Below, piece by piece: positions 28,704 through 38,139 of a DNA stretch of 64,000 nucleotides. The stretch spans positions 41,374 to 105,373 of the forward strand of contig CAWJLE010000004.1 of NCBI GenBank assembly GCA_963843645.1, read 5' to 3'. The translations under genes were made by a program, and so were the position numbers. The stretch is from CAWJLE01 sp963843645 (GTDB taxonomy: Bacteria > Chloroflexota > Anaerolineae > DAOTYC01). The notes under the pieces are model-generated. The model saw only the letters and a program-made list of their open reading frames with translations. It was not told the origin of the DNA and did not search any database. The first letter of the stretch is position 1; every line of letters begins with the position of its first letter.

Positions 28704-30188
28704 ATGCCAAAACTACTGGAAATGCGCCAGATCTGCAAGTCCTATCCCGGCGTGCAAGCGCTGGACGGCGTCGATTTCGACCTCTGCGCGGGTGAGCTTC
28801 ACGCGCTCGTCGGAGAAAACGGCGCCGGGAAGTCGACGCTGGTGAAGATCCTGTCGGGTGCGGTGCGTCCGGACTCAGGGACGATCACTCTCGACGGCCA
28901 AACGGTATCGATGAACGACCCGCTCCACAGCCGGTCGCTTGGAATCGCCATCATCTATCAAGAGCTCAACCTCGTCCCAGAACTTTCCGTGGGACAGAAC
29001 ATATACCTCGGACGCGAGCCGCGACGCTCAGGGCCCTTCGGCGCGTTGATCGATTGGAAGCAGATGTACGAGCAGAGCCAGGCCCTACTGGATTCGCTCG
29101 GTCTCGCCGTGGACCCGCGACTGCAGGTGAATCAGCTGGGCATTGCCCAGCGGCAGATGGTCGAAATCGCGCGTGCTCTGTCCGAGTCCAGCCGCATCCT
29201 GATCCTGGACGAGCCGACAGCGACCCTCACCGACCGAGAGATCGAGATCCTGTTCGATACGGTCAAGACGCTAAAGCAAAAGGGTGTGGGCATCATCTAC
29301 ATTTCGCACCGACTGCCGGAAATATACGAAATCGGCGACCGAGTGACGGTGCTGCGCGACGGCAAGCTCGTCAGGACGCAAGACGTCGAGGGCACCGAGA
29401 TCGGCGAGATCATCAACATGATGGTCGGACGCGAGATCAGCCAGCAGTTCCCGCGCGAGTTCAACGCGCCCGGACAGGAGGCGCTGCAGGTCAAGGGCGT
29501 CGGCCCGGTGTCGCTGGTGGTTCGGCGCGGCGAAATCGTCGGACTGGCCGGGCTGGTCGGTGCGGGTCGCACCGAGCTGGCCGAAACGGTGTTCGGTCTG
29601 CGGCGGCGGCCCGGGTGCGCCCTCTTCGTCAACGGCCAGGAGGTCAAACCGAGGAATCCCGCAGCGGCAAAAGAGATCGGCATCGCTCTCATTCCCGAAG
29701 ACCGGCGCAAGCAAGGACTATGCACCCTGTTGCGCGTCCGCGAGAACATCGCCCACGCATGCCAGGAGAAGCTGTTTCCTCGAGGGTTCATCCGGCCATC
29801 GGTGGAGAGCCGGCTGGCGAAGGAGTACATTCAGAAGCTGCACATCGCCACGCCCTCCGTGGAGATTCCCGTCAGCAATCTCAGCGGTGGCAACCAGCAG
29901 AAAGTGGTGCTGGGCAAGTGGATGGCCACTGAAGGACAGGTCATCATCTTCGACGAGCCCACGCGCGGTATCGACGTCGGCGCCAAGGCTGAGATCCACG
30001 GGCTGATGAACGATTTGGCGAAGGCCGGTGCGGCCATCCTGATGATCTCGTCGGACCTGCTCGAGATCCTGGGCATGAGCGATCGCGTCTACGTGATGCG
30101 TGACGACCAGGTCGTGGCCGCGCTCGACCGGCAGGACGCCACCCAGGCGCGCGTCCTGGCATACGCTTTGGGGGAGGCCTCAGAATGA
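28704..30188 (+). CDS. Sugar ABC transporter ATP-binding protein, two nucleotide-binding domains (RbsA type)
   Basis: 494 residues. The first domain has Walker A GENGAGKST, signature region and Walker B ILILDEPTATL; the second has a degenerate Walker A (GLVGAGRTELAE), the signature LSGGNQQKV and Walker B VIIFDEPTRG. This double arrangement with a weak second P-loop is the RbsA/MglA/XylG pattern. I chose ATG 28704 over an upstream in-frame ATG because the family begins close to LEMRQICKSYPGVQAL. It energises uptake with the two permeases, which follow with four-base overlaps. Confidence 0.93.
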   Translation: MPKLLEMRQICKSYPGVQALDGVDFDLCAGELHALVGENGAGKSTLVKILSGAVRPDSGTITLDGQTVSMNDPLHSRSLGIAIIYQELNLVPELSVGQNIYLGREPRRSGPFGALIDWKQMYEQSQALLDSLGLAVDPRLQVNQLGIAQRQMVEIARALSESSRILILDEPTATLTDREIEILFDTVKTLKQKGVGIIYISHRLPEIYEIGDRVTVLRDGKLVRTQDVEGTEIGEIINMMVGREISQQFPREFNAPGQEALQVKGVGPVSLVVRRGEIVGLAGLVGAGRTELAETVFGLRRRPGCALFVNGQEVKPRNPAAAKEIGIALIPEDRRKQGLCTLLRVRENIAHACQEKLFPRGFIRPSVESRLAKEYIQKLHIATPSVEIPVSNLSGGNQQKVVLGKWMATEGQVIIFDEPTRGIDVGAKAEIHGLMNDLAKAGAAILMISSDLLEILGMSDRVYVMRDDQVVAALDRQDATQARVLAYALGEASE

Positions 30189-31153
30189 CCGGACTCAGCC
30201 GTAGAGGTAGCGTCCCGGCGACGCGGCTGCGGAAAGCGCCGGAAATCGTCAGCGTGATCGCCATTCTGTTGATAGCGATCATCGTCTTCACGCTGTCCGC
30301 GCCGGGCTTCTTCGAGGTGTCTAACCTGACGACCGTCGTGCGGCAGGGCGCCATGCTCGCGATCGCGACCATGGGCATGTCTCTCGTGCTCCTGACCGCG
30401 GAAATCGACCTGTCGATCGGATCCGTCATGGCCCTTGCCGGCGTCACGACCGGGCTCGCCCTCGCTGCTGGATGGAGCGTGCCGGCCGCCGTCGTCGTCG
30501 GGCTGCTGGTCGGTCTGGGCGCGGGGCTGTTCAACGGCCTGGTCGTGGTCGCCACCGGCTTGCACTCGTTCGTGGTAACCTTCGGAATGCTGGGCATGGC
30601 CCGCGGTTTGGCGCTGGTGGTCACGAATGCGGAGAGCCTGACCGGCTTTCCGGACTCGTTCGCCGGGCTGTTCCAGAGCGACAGCTTCGGCATACCGTTT
30701 GCGTTCTGGATGATCGTGCTGGTCGTGGGCATCACGTACATCCTGCTGCACCACACGTCGTTCGGAACCTCGCTCTACGCGATCGGCAGCGGTGTAGAAA
30801 CGGCGCGACTGGCCGGGATTCGGGTGTTTCGCAGCAAGGTGACGATCTTCGCACTGTCGGGTGTGTTCGCCGCGCTGGCAGGAATCATGGTCGTCGCGCG
30901 CCTGAACGCGGCAAGCCCGGCCATCGGCACCGGCTACGAGTTCGACGCAATCGCGGCGTGCGTTGTAGGCGGCGTGCCGCTCGAGGGCGGCCGAGGAACC
31001 GTGATCGGCGCGCTGACCGGCGCGTTCGTGATCACGATCCTGCGCAATGGAATGAGCATCATGGGGATCGGGCTGTACTGGCAGCTCGTCGTGATCGGCC
31101 TGGTGTTCATCCTGGCTTACGCGATGCAATCCCTGAGGAGCGATCGACTATGA
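30185..31153 (+). CDS. Sugar ABC transporter permease 1 (RbsC type)
   Basis: 322 residues, eight or more helices. LTAEIDLSIGSVMALAGV matches the RbsC-family motif GGIDLSVGS, with Glu for Gly. Near the end, FDAIAACVVGGVPLEGGRGT is the other family motif. It overlaps both neighbours by four bases (ATGA), so the ATPase and two permeases are translated as a unit. Confidence 0.93.
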   Translation: MTGLSRRGSVPATRLRKAPEIVSVIAILLIAIIVFTLSAPGFFEVSNLTTVVRQGAMLAIATMGMSLVLLTAEIDLSIGSVMALAGVTTGLALAAGWSVPAAVVVGLLVGLGAGLFNGLVVVATGLHSFVVTFGMLGMARGLALVVTNAESLTGFPDSFAGLFQSDSFGIPFAFWMIVLVVGITYILLHHTSFGTSLYAIGSGVETARLAGIRVFRSKVTIFALSGVFAALAGIMVVARLNAASPAIGTGYEFDAIAACVVGGVPLEGGRGTVIGALTGAFVITILRNGMSIMGIGLYWQLVVIGLVFILAYAMQSLRSDRL

Positions 31154-32142
31154 GCACATCTCGAATCGCGGTCAGACCTGGCGCGAGGCTGGGCGCCGGC
31201 CCGAGGTGGGCGACGTTCCTGATGAGCCTGTCGAGACTGGTCCTGCTGGGAGTGCTTATCGGCGCGGGGCTGCTCATCAACAGCCGCTTCCTGTACTTCC
31301 CTAACGTCATCAATATCGTCCGTCACGCGTGCCTGCTGGCGCTCATCTCGTACGGTATGACGCTTGCCATGCTCACCGGCGGCATCGAGCTGTCGGTCGG
31401 ATCGGTCGTGGCGCTGTCGTCGTGCGTGGCCGCGCCGCTGTGGCTGCAGGGGCGCTTCATCGAGGGCACCCTCATGGCCGTCGCGGTTGGGGCGCTCATC
31501 GGTGTCGTCAACGGTTCGATGGTCGCGTACCTGAGGATCCCGGCGTTCATCGCCACCTACGCCATGATGCGTGTGGCTCGCGGCCTGGCGCTGCTCTACT
31601 CTGGCGGCAAGAGCGTGTACGGCTTCGCGCCTGGCTTTCGCCGCATCGGGAGCGGGTTCGTCGCGGGCGTGCCGACGCCCGTCCTGGTTGCGGCGTTCCT
31701 GTTCGTCGTGCTGTACCTGCTGCTGCGGTACACGACGTGGGGCCGGCGCGTTTATGCTCTCGGCGCGAATCCGATTGCCGCCCGTTTCAGCGGCTTCAAC
31801 GTGCCGGCGCTCTTGCTGGTGATCTACGCCGCCAGCGGTGTCCTCTCGGCGATCGCCGGCCTCGTCTACACCGCGTACGTGAACGCCGCAGAGCCGGTGA
31901 TCGGCGACGAATTCGCCTTGGACGCCATCGCGGCGGTGGTCATCGGCGGCACGCCGTTCTCGGGCGGCGTAGGCGGCGTGTCCAACACGATCGTCGGCGC
32001 GATCATCATCGCCGTTCTGAATACCCTCCTCAATCTCATCAACATTTCGTCCTACTGGCAGGTGTTCGCGAAGGGGCTGGTGATCATTCTCGCGCTGGTC
32101 TTTGATCTCATCGTGCGCCACTATCTCAGCCGGCGCGTCTAG
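31150..32142 (+). CDS. Sugar ABC transporter permease 2 (RbsC type)
   Basis: 330 residues. LTGGIELSVGSVVALSSCVA and LDAIAAVVIGGTPFSGGVGG are the family motifs. It is clearly related to but distinct from permease 1, so the membrane channel is probably a heterodimer, unlike the homodimeric ribose system. The next gene starts 27 bases later. Confidence 0.93.
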   Translation: MSTSRIAVRPGARLGAGPRWATFLMSLSRLVLLGVLIGAGLLINSRFLYFPNVINIVRHACLLALISYGMTLAMLTGGIELSVGSVVALSSCVAAPLWLQGRFIEGTLMAVAVGALIGVVNGSMVAYLRIPAFIATYAMMRVARGLALLYSGGKSVYGFAPGFRRIGSGFVAGVPTPVLVAAFLFVVLYLLLRYTTWGRRVYALGANPIAARFSGFNVPALLLVIYAASGVLSAIAGLVYTAYVNAAEPVIGDEFALDAIAAVVIGGTPFSGGVGGVSNTIVGAIIIAVLNTLLNLINISSYWQVFAKGLVIILALVFDLIVRHYLSRRV

Positions 32143-32168
32143 CCGGCACTCGTCAAGGAGGCATTTCT

Positions 32169-33398
32169 ATGAAATTCGGCACACAGGGGATGATGGGAGT
32201 CGATTACGAAGAGCGCGTAAACTTCGACCGGCTGCGTCGCGACCGTGTCGCCAAGATCAAGACGGAGATGGAGAAGACGGATTTCGGCTGCCTGCTCCTG
32301 TTCTCCAGCAGCAACAAGCGGTACGCGACCGCCACGTGCGCCACGTCGCCGGACTGCGACAACAACGGGCGCTACGCGATCATCCCCCGCAATGGCGATC
32401 CGTACATCTTCGGTTTCGGCTCCGAAGTGGCGGCGGCGAAGCTGAACTGCCCATGGATCGCCGAGCGGGCGTTTCCGGCCCATACCACGATGTTCGGCGC
32501 GCTTCCGCCCGACTGGGGTGCCGCGCAGAATTTCATGAAGGACCTGCAGATGGTTCTCGAGCAGCACGGCATCGGCATGGACGAGCCCATCGGGATCGAC
32601 ATGCTGGATTCGCAGCTCATCCTGGCTCTGCAAGGGGCCGGCTATCGCTTCGGCGACGGACAAAACCTGATGCTCAACGCCCGGATGGTCAAGACAGACG
32701 ATGAGATCCAGCTGCTGCGGAACGCGGCCGCGACGGTCGACGCCGCGTTCGATGCCCTTGCCCGCATGATCCGACCTGGTGTGCGCGAAAACGACATCCA
32801 GGCGGAGGCGTCGCGGGTGTTGCACACGCTGGGCAGCCAGTGGGTCATCAACGTGCAGGTCACCAGCGGCTCTCGCACTCATCCGCACCCACACTTGAGC
32901 TCAGATCGATTGCTGCAGCCGGGAGAGCTCGTCTTCCTCGACATCGACACCTTGCTCAATGGCTACCATACGTGTTATTATCGCACTCTCGCGTGTGGAC
33001 GGCCGACGTCGACCCAGCGGGACGTGTACAAGCGAACGTACGATATGCTTTACGCCGGCGTCAACCTGCTGCGTCCCGGTGCCACGACTGCCGACATCGT
33101 CCGCGCGTGGCCGAGCGCCGAGTACTGGGGCTTCAAGAACGAGGCAGAGGCATTCGGACTGGCGTTCGGGCACGGCATCGGCACGGGGCTCTGGGAGCGC
33201 CCGATCGTGTCGCGGCTCTACAGCCTGGATCACCCCGTGGTGCTGAAGGAAGGCATGGTGATCGCCCTGGAAACGTACTGCGGGGAAGGGCGGGACGGCG
33301 CCCGCATCGAAGAGGAGTGCGTGATCACCGCCGATGGCGCGGAGGTCATCACGCACTTCCCGTGTGACGAACTGGTGGCGTGTGGCGCCACGTACTGA
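32169..33398 (+). CDS. M24-fold (creatinase/aminopeptidase P-like) protein, paralogue 1
   Basis: 409 residues; AAGGAGG lies 7 bases before the ATG. The C-terminal half has the pita-bread fold motifs: FLDIDTLLNGYHTCYYRTL (first ligand Asp kept, second replaced by Cys), FGHGIGTGLWERP (ligand His kept, substrate His replaced by Trp), LETYCGEG (Glu) and RIEEE (Glu). A HPHPH patch precedes DR in SGSRTHPHPHLSSDR. M24 enzymes hydrolyse Xaa-Pro peptides, creatine or related amides. With the altered site the true substrate is uncertain; the linked transporter suggests an imported small molecule. Confidence 0.85.
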   Translation: MKFGTQGMMGVDYEERVNFDRLRRDRVAKIKTEMEKTDFGCLLLFSSSNKRYATATCATSPDCDNNGRYAIIPRNGDPYIFGFGSEVAAAKLNCPWIAERAFPAHTTMFGALPPDWGAAQNFMKDLQMVLEQHGIGMDEPIGIDMLDSQLILALQGAGYRFGDGQNLMLNARMVKTDDEIQLLRNAAATVDAAFDALARMIRPGVRENDIQAEASRVLHTLGSQWVINVQVTSGSRTHPHPHLSSDRLLQPGELVFLDIDTLLNGYHTCYYRTLACGRPTSTQRDVYKRTYDMLYAGVNLLRPGATTADIVRAWPSAEYWGFKNEAEAFGLAFGHGIGTGLWERPIVSRLYSLDHPVVLKEGMVIALETYCGEGRDGARIEEECVITADGAEVITHFPCDELVACGATY

Positions 33399-33405
33399 AC
33401 CTGCC

Positions 33406-33452
33406 CCCCGGTTCTTTCTTCGAGCGCCTCGAGAGAGAAGAAAGAACCGGGG
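33406..33452 (+). terminator. Long perfect hairpin between M24 gene and gntR-type gene
   Basis: 16-bp perfect arms (33406-33421 and 33437-33452) with a 15-base loop, 8 bases after the stop. It probably ends or attenuates the upstream transcript, although no T run follows. Confidence 0.6.
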
Positions 33453-33482
33453 CAGTACACTCTAGTCGGAGGTCATTGCCGG

Positions 33483-34208
33483 ATGCTTCTCACCAACTTG
33501 CCGATCATCTCGCAGCGCAACATTCAGGAGCAGATATACAGCGTGCTCGTCTCCCGAATCGTAACGCAGGAGTTCGCCCCTGGGACGCGACTGAGTGTCC
33601 CAGACCTGGCCGCGGCCTTGCGCGTCAGCCGCACGCCGGTAAAGGAAGCCATCAACCGCCTGGCCCTGGAGGGGCTGGTCGTCATCCATCCGCGGCGGGG
33701 AACTTACGTCGCCCGCGTCACGGCCGACAGCATCAGGGAGCTGCTCGAGGTGCGGATGATGGTCGAGATGCATGCGGGAGAGATGGCGGCGGGCCTGGTT
33801 ACAAATGAGGATCTCGCAGAGTTCGAGTCGCTGCTGACCGAGATGGCGGCTTTCGCAAACGGCGATTACTACACCGACTACCTGGCGTTCATCGCCGTAG
33901 ACAACCGCTTCCACCTGAAGTTCTTTCAGATAGTAGGCAATTCGCTCTTGATGGAGTTCTACGAGAACGTACTGCGGCGCGTGCAGGTGGTGCGTTCATA
34001 TCAAAGAGCGCCCCGTGCCGCGAAGGAAGCACGCCAAACCCAGGCGGAGCATCGCGCTATCCTCGACGCCATGCAGGCGCGAAACGCTGAACAGGTCCGG
34101 AAGGCCATACGCACGCACGTCAGCAACCGCACGCAGCAGTTTATCGACGCGCTCGAGCGGAACCCGGTTCTCGACGAGGCCGACGGCGGACACAATCTAC
34201 GAGAGTGA
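33483..34208 (+). CDS. GntR-family transcription regulator, FadR/FCD subfamily
   Basis: 241 residues. Residues 12-78 are the winged helix (LSVPDLAAALRVSRTPVKEA, then GLVVIHPRRGTYVA). The rest is an all-helical FCD ligand-binding domain with metal ligands at Asp140, His144, His190 and His212. Such regulators usually repress catabolic operons and release on binding a small acid or sugar acid. The palindromes at 25327-25352 and 36881-36902, overlapping or just downstream of the two -10 boxes of this island, are the obvious candidate operators. The next gene starts 9 bases later. Confidence 0.92.
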   Translation: MLLTNLPIISQRNIQEQIYSVLVSRIVTQEFAPGTRLSVPDLAAALRVSRTPVKEAINRLALEGLVVIHPRRGTYVARVTADSIRELLEVRMMVEMHAGEMAAGLVTNEDLAEFESLLTEMAAFANGDYYTDYLAFIAVDNRFHLKFFQIVGNSLLMEFYENVLRRVQVVRSYQRAPRAAKEARQTQAEHRAILDAMQARNAEQVRKAIRTHVSNRTQQFIDALERNPVLDEADGGHNLRE

Positions 34209-34217
34209 GGGACCCCA

Positions 34218-35453
34218 ATGACACTCGGAACCATGGCGGTCGACTCGGAAATCCGGCTCGACTACGGCAAGCTTCGGCAAGACAGGCTGTCGAAGATGAA
34301 CGAGCAGATGAAGAAAGATGGACTCGGCGCGCTGCTGACGTTTGATCCCGACACGATTCGGTACATCAGCGGCACTAAGCTCAACGACTGGACGAACAAC
34401 AAGCTCGCCCGTTGCTGTCTCCTCGTCACCGACCACGCGCCGATTTTGTTTGAAATCGGCAGCGCCATCGAGACCAAAAAACGCCTCAGCCCGTGGATCA
34501 AGGACCGCATCTACCCGATGGTCGGCTCGATGCGAGGCACTTTCCCCGCGGCGGTCGCTTACGCCAACGCAAAGAAATTCGCCGGGATGGTCGCCTCACA
34601 CTTGAGGGAAATGGGCGCCGGCGGCGAACCGCTCGGGGTAGACATCTGCGAGATTCCGGTGCTGCGGGCCCTGGAGGAGCTGGGAATTCGGGTCGTCGAT
34701 GGCCAGCAGACCATCCTGAACGCCGAGAGCATCAAGACGGTTGAGGAAGTGGAGCTGATCGAGACCTCAATCTCGATAGTAGAGGCGGCCTTTTGGGAAG
34801 TGGTGAGCTTCGCGCGGCCCGGCGTGCGCGAGAACGAAATCAGCGGACTCATGCGCAACGTGATGTATCGGCTCGGCGCGGAAGAAATTCAGAACATCAA
34901 CGTCATCACCGGCGATCGCTCGTATCCTCACCCGCACGACTCGTCCGACCGCATTCTGCGCATGGGGGACATGATCTTCATCGACGTGGTGAACTGCTTC
35001 AACGGCTACAAGACGTGCTACTACCAGACGTTCGTCACGGGGAAGCCGTCGGCGCGGCAGCTCGACGTTTACAAGCGGGTCTACGATTGGCTGTACGATG
35101 CGATGGCCCTGGTCCGGCCGGGCGTGACGACCGCCGAGATTGCCAAGGTCTGGCCGACGGCGCAAGAGATCGGCCTGGCGGACGAAGGCGAGGCCTTTGC
35201 CCTCCAACTCGGCCATGGGGTCGGTATCACCCACTGGGCCAAGCCGGTGATCAGCCGCCTCTTCTCACTCGAGCATCCCGAGGTGCTCCGCGAGGGCATG
35301 GTCCTGGCTCTGGAAACCTATGGCGGGCAGGGAAACGACGGCGTACGGATCGAGGAGATGGTGGTAGTCACCGAGGGCGGATACCGGCAGCTGACCAAGT
35401 TCCCGGCGGCCAACCTGATCGCGTGCCCGTGCGTAGGCAGCCTTCTGCCGTAG
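34218..35453 (+). CDS. M24-fold (creatinase/aminopeptidase P-like) protein, paralogue 2
   Basis: 411 residues; ribosome site GAGGGAC. It has the same altered site as paralogue 1: FIDVVNCFNGYKTCYYQTF (Cys in place of the second Asp ligand), LGHGVGITHWAKP, LETYGGQG and RIEEM. The PHPH-x-SSDR patch is also present. By eye it is about 40 percent identical to paralogue 1. It ends nine bases before the convergent LarA-like gene. Confidence 0.85.
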   Translation: MTLGTMAVDSEIRLDYGKLRQDRLSKMNEQMKKDGLGALLTFDPDTIRYISGTKLNDWTNNKLARCCLLVTDHAPILFEIGSAIETKKRLSPWIKDRIYPMVGSMRGTFPAAVAYANAKKFAGMVASHLREMGAGGEPLGVDICEIPVLRALEELGIRVVDGQQTILNAESIKTVEEVELIETSISIVEAAFWEVVSFARPGVRENEISGLMRNVMYRLGAEEIQNINVITGDRSYPHPHDSSDRILRMGDMIFIDVVNCFNGYKTCYYQTFVTGKPSARQLDVYKRVYDWLYDAMALVRPGVTTAEIAKVWPTAQEIGLADEGEAFALQLGHGVGITHWAKPVISRLFSLEHPEVLREGMVLALETYGGQGNDGVRIEEMVVVTEGGYRQLTKFPAANLIACPCVGSLLP

Positions 35454-35461
35454 CGGGAGAC

Positions 35462-36718
35462 TCATCCGAGGTATTGCTCCCAGGCAACCGGGGGAAGGCT
35501 GCCGTCGGCGAGAAAGCTTATCTCCTCCGGTTCGGTTCGAACCACGAAACCGGGAAGCCGAGTCAGCTCCGGGAGGATGGCGTCCGACACCTGAATCGCG
35601 CTCAGGTGGAGGGTGTCCCAAATGCGGACCACCCGCACGGTGCGGTGGGTTTTCGCTCCCAATAGTCTCAGGGCAAGATCGACGGCTTGCCGATCGGTGG
35701 ACAGCGTGAGTGGGATCTTGCCGCGCTCGGGGAAGCCGGAGGTGATGGCATTGGCCATCCAGACGTCATATTTCATTTTGCTGGTCAGGCGCGCAACGGT
35801 GAAGTCGGCCAGACCCAGGCCTGACGCGTTACCATGAGACGCCTCCGTGAGGTCGAAGACGGCGATCCATTGGATGCGCGGCCGCTCGAATTCGGGCTCG
35901 CCCCTGATCCCGATGCGTCCGATGATGTTTGTGTCCATCCCGATGCCGCTGATCTCTTTGCCCATCCGGTCGATCAGCAGGAGGTCGATGTCGTCCACTG
36001 GCAGGCTCGCCATGAGGAAGTTGGCACGCTCCAGGAACTGCGGTTCGGCCCGTTCGATCTCTGCGCCCGAAATCGCGTGGATCTCCGAAGTTCGCTCGAG
36101 ACCGTCGTCGACGAGCGCGATTCCGAACAGGACCGGCGCCCGCTCGATCACCATGCGTGCCGCGGCGGGCATGAAGTCTCGCAGGCCGCGCGCGCCGAAG
36201 GAGTGAATCGCTTCGGCCCCGGCGTGGTTGCCCAGACCCGCGACCAACATCTTCATGAGCCCGCTGCCGTAGCGGCCTCCGAAATCGGTATGTCTCTTCA
36301 CGCGGTTGATGACGACGGTTCCGGCGGCTTCACTGGCGTAACGATCGAGATATACAGGTACGCCGTCATCGGTCGTCCCGAGCCGGACGACCTCCATGGA
36401 CGAGAGGATGGGAGCGCCGGCGTATTCCGCAGTCAGACCGTAGCTTGCCAGCAGCTCCACCTGCCCGGAGGCCGTAGCGCCGCCGTGGCTGCCCATCGCT
36501 GGGACCAGAAACGGTTCCCAACCCAGGTTACGAATCTCTTCTACTACGGTTCGGGTAATCAACGCCACGTTGGCGATGCCGCGGCTGCCGCAGGCAATGG
36601 CGACGCGGCTGCCCCGCGGCAGTGTCCCTCGCAGACCGAGTCTGCGCATCTGCTGGCGAACGGCACCGGGCACATCGGCCAGGGGAGCCGCGTGCAATGG
36701 TTGTGAAACAACGCTCAT
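35462..36718 (-). CDS. LarA-like nickel-pincer racemase/epimerase family protein (DUF2088)
   Basis: 418 residues from ATG 36716-36718; the open frame extends further upstream but across the divergent promoter, so I prefer this start although no clear ribosome site precedes it. PRGSRVAIACGSRGIANVAL, VPAMGSHGGATASGQ, VINRVKRHTDFGG, SGLMKMLVAGLGNHAGAEAIH and GMDTNIIGRIG fit the LarA superfamily, in which His and Lys residues bind the nickel-pincer nucleotide and substrate. Members racemise or epimerise 2-hydroxy acids and sugar acids. No larB, larC or larE is seen in the window, so the cofactor would be made elsewhere. It faces the catabolic genes on the other strand. Confidence 0.8.
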   Translation of the reverse strand: MSVVSQPLHAAPLADVPGAVRQQMRRLGLRGTLPRGSRVAIACGSRGIANVALITRTVVEEIRNLGWEPFLVPAMGSHGGATASGQVELLASYGLTAEYAGAPILSSMEVVRLGTTDDGVPVYLDRYASEAAGTVVINRVKRHTDFGGRYGSGLMKMLVAGLGNHAGAEAIHSFGARGLRDFMPAAARMVIERAPVLFGIALVDDGLERTSEIHAISGAEIERAEPQFLERANFLMASLPVDDIDLLLIDRMGKEISGIGMDTNIIGRIGIRGEPEFERPRIQWIAVFDLTEASHGNASGLGLADFTVARLTSKMKYDVWMANAITSGFPERGKIPLTLSTDRQAVDLALRLLGAKTHRTVRVVRIWDTLHLSAIQVSDAILPELTRLPGFVVRTEPEEISFLADGSLPPVAWEQYLG

Positions 36719-37045
36719 CCTTGGATAGGTCTCATTTTCCTCGCTGTCCTGGGAGCCGATGGAGTGGTCTTCGCTGAAGACGCAGTGTAGCACGACGGCG
36801 GCTTTGGCAAAATTCCGGTAAACACGATCTAGCGAAAATCGAAAAACACTTGACAAGCGAATGCGAAAGGAGTATACTGTGAAGTGTAAGATTTCACACT
36901 TCTCAACAACCTATATCGATCGCCCGGCCAAGCTTTCGGCAAGTGGTCTCCCTCAGGCGATCTAACAGGACCCTCACACGCATTGCCGCCATAGTCGCCG
37001 CGCCCAATGCACCGTCGTTTGCAGTCGCTCAAAGAGGAGGCCACA
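36719..37045. other. Divergent intergenic region
   Basis: It separates the LarA-like gene (minus) from the dehydrogenase operon (plus). It contains the promoter and inverted repeat at 36850-36902. No minus-strand promoter was clear to me. Confidence 0.5.
36850..36902 (+). promoter_or_regulatory. Promoter followed by an inverted-repeat operator
   Basis: TTGACA (36850-36855), 17 bases, TATACT (36873-36878): the same hexamers and spacing as at 25300. Directly after the -10 is GAAGTGT (36881-36887), eight bases, then ACACTTC (36896-36902). The inverted repeat covers the transcription start, as expected for a repressor. It drives the dehydrogenase-SDR-M24-cupin genes. Confidence 0.62.
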
Positions 37046-38080
37046 ATGGCAGGCACGATGAAGGCGGTCGTTTTTCGAGGCCCGAACGACATGGTGATGG
37101 AGACGCTCTCGATTCCCCAGATCGGGCCGAATGAGGTGCTCGTTCGGTCCATGGCGTCGGGCATCTGTCACTCCGATTTCGATCTGCTCAGCGGAAAATA
37201 CATCGTCCCATTTACTTATCCCGTTACTCCCGGCCACGAGTGGTCAGGCGAGGTGGTTGAGGTCGGCAGCGACGTCAAGAGCTTCAAGCCGGGCGATCGG
37301 GTGGTCGGCGAATGTCCTTACGGCTGCGGTGAGTGTATCGCCTGCAAGTCCGGCGCCTCGAACTACTGCCCCAACGCGAATCACTTCGGCTTCACTGAGA
37401 ACGGCGCCGCGTCCGAGTTCTTCAAGGTCAAGGCGCGCCTGCTGCACGCCTGCCGGACAACGTGTCCTGGGAAGATGGCGCTCTCGTCGAGCCGTTCACC
37501 GTCGGCTACTACGCTATCCACGTATTGGGCGGAACGGACGGCGGCCAAAAGGTCGTCGTATTCGGGGGCGGTACCATCGGTGCGTGCACGACGGCCGCCG
37601 CTCGGGGCATGGGAGCGACCGTCATCGCGGTTGAGCCGGTCGCCCAGCGTCGCCAGCTGCTGGAGGCAGTGGGAGCGGACCACACCCTCGATCCCATGGA
37701 ACCGAATTTCATCGCGGAACCTCCTCGACCTGACCGACGGCATCGGCGCCGATCTGGCGATCGAAGCGTCAGGTCACATGGCTGCCTTGCAGACTATTCT
37801 CAGCACGGTTCGGAACGACGGCCGGGTCGTCTTCACCGGGATCAACATCGGCATGATCGTGCCGGTGGAGCTGGGGCTGATCCAGATCAAGGGCCTTAAC
37901 ATAAAGGGCACGGTCGGTGCGCCCAATATGTGGCCGCGCGCCCTGCAGTTCCTGAGCCGCGTCAAGCCCAATTTGAAGCCCGTCGTCACCCACCGTTTCC
38001 CCTTGTCCCGGGCTAAAGATGCGTACGCGATCGCGGCCGATCGCGCGCGATCGGTGAAGGTACTGTTGTTGGCGGAGTAG
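37046..38080 (+). CDS. Zinc-dependent alcohol/polyol dehydrogenase, MDR family (two compensating frame breaks)
   Basis: 345 codons; AGAGGAGG lies 5 bases before ATG 37046. Zinc residues are visible: catalytic Cys41 (GICHSD), His64-Glu65 (TPGHEWSGEV) and structural Cys94, 97, 100 and 108. Between about 37440 and 37715 the correct protein is in another frame (VSWEDGALVEPFTVGYYAIH, VVVFGGGTIGACTTAAARGM: the NAD-binding GxGxxG), then the first frame resumes (GIGADLAIEASG). The two one-base errors cancel. It probably oxidises a sugar alcohol or hydroxy acid derived from the imported compound. Confidence 0.85.
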   Translation: MAGTMKAVVFRGPNDMVMETLSIPQIGPNEVLVRSMASGICHSDFDLLSGKYIVPFTYPVTPGHEWSGEVVEVGSDVKSFKPGDRVVGECPYGCGECIACKSGASNYCPNANHFGFTENGAASEFFKVKARLLHACRTTCPGKMALSSSRSPSATTLSTYWAERTAAKRSSYSGAVPSVRARRPPLGAWERPSSRLSRSPSVASCWRQWERTTPSIPWNRISSRNLLDLTDGIGADLAIEASGHMAALQTILSTVRNDGRVVFTGINIGMIVPVELGLIQIKGLNIKGTVGAPNMWPRALQFLSRVKPNLKPVVTHRFPLSRAKDAYAIAADRARSVKVLLLAE

Positions 38081-38139
38081 CCGGCGGTGGTGCGGCGGTC
38101 GTGCCGGCTCATCGTTCGATTGAACTCGGAGGGTCGCCC

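Noticed and set aside
35834..36706. 290-codon plus-strand frame opposite the LarA-like gene
   Set aside because: It mirrors a clearly recognisable protein on the other strand and has no family signal; a GC-rich shadow frame.
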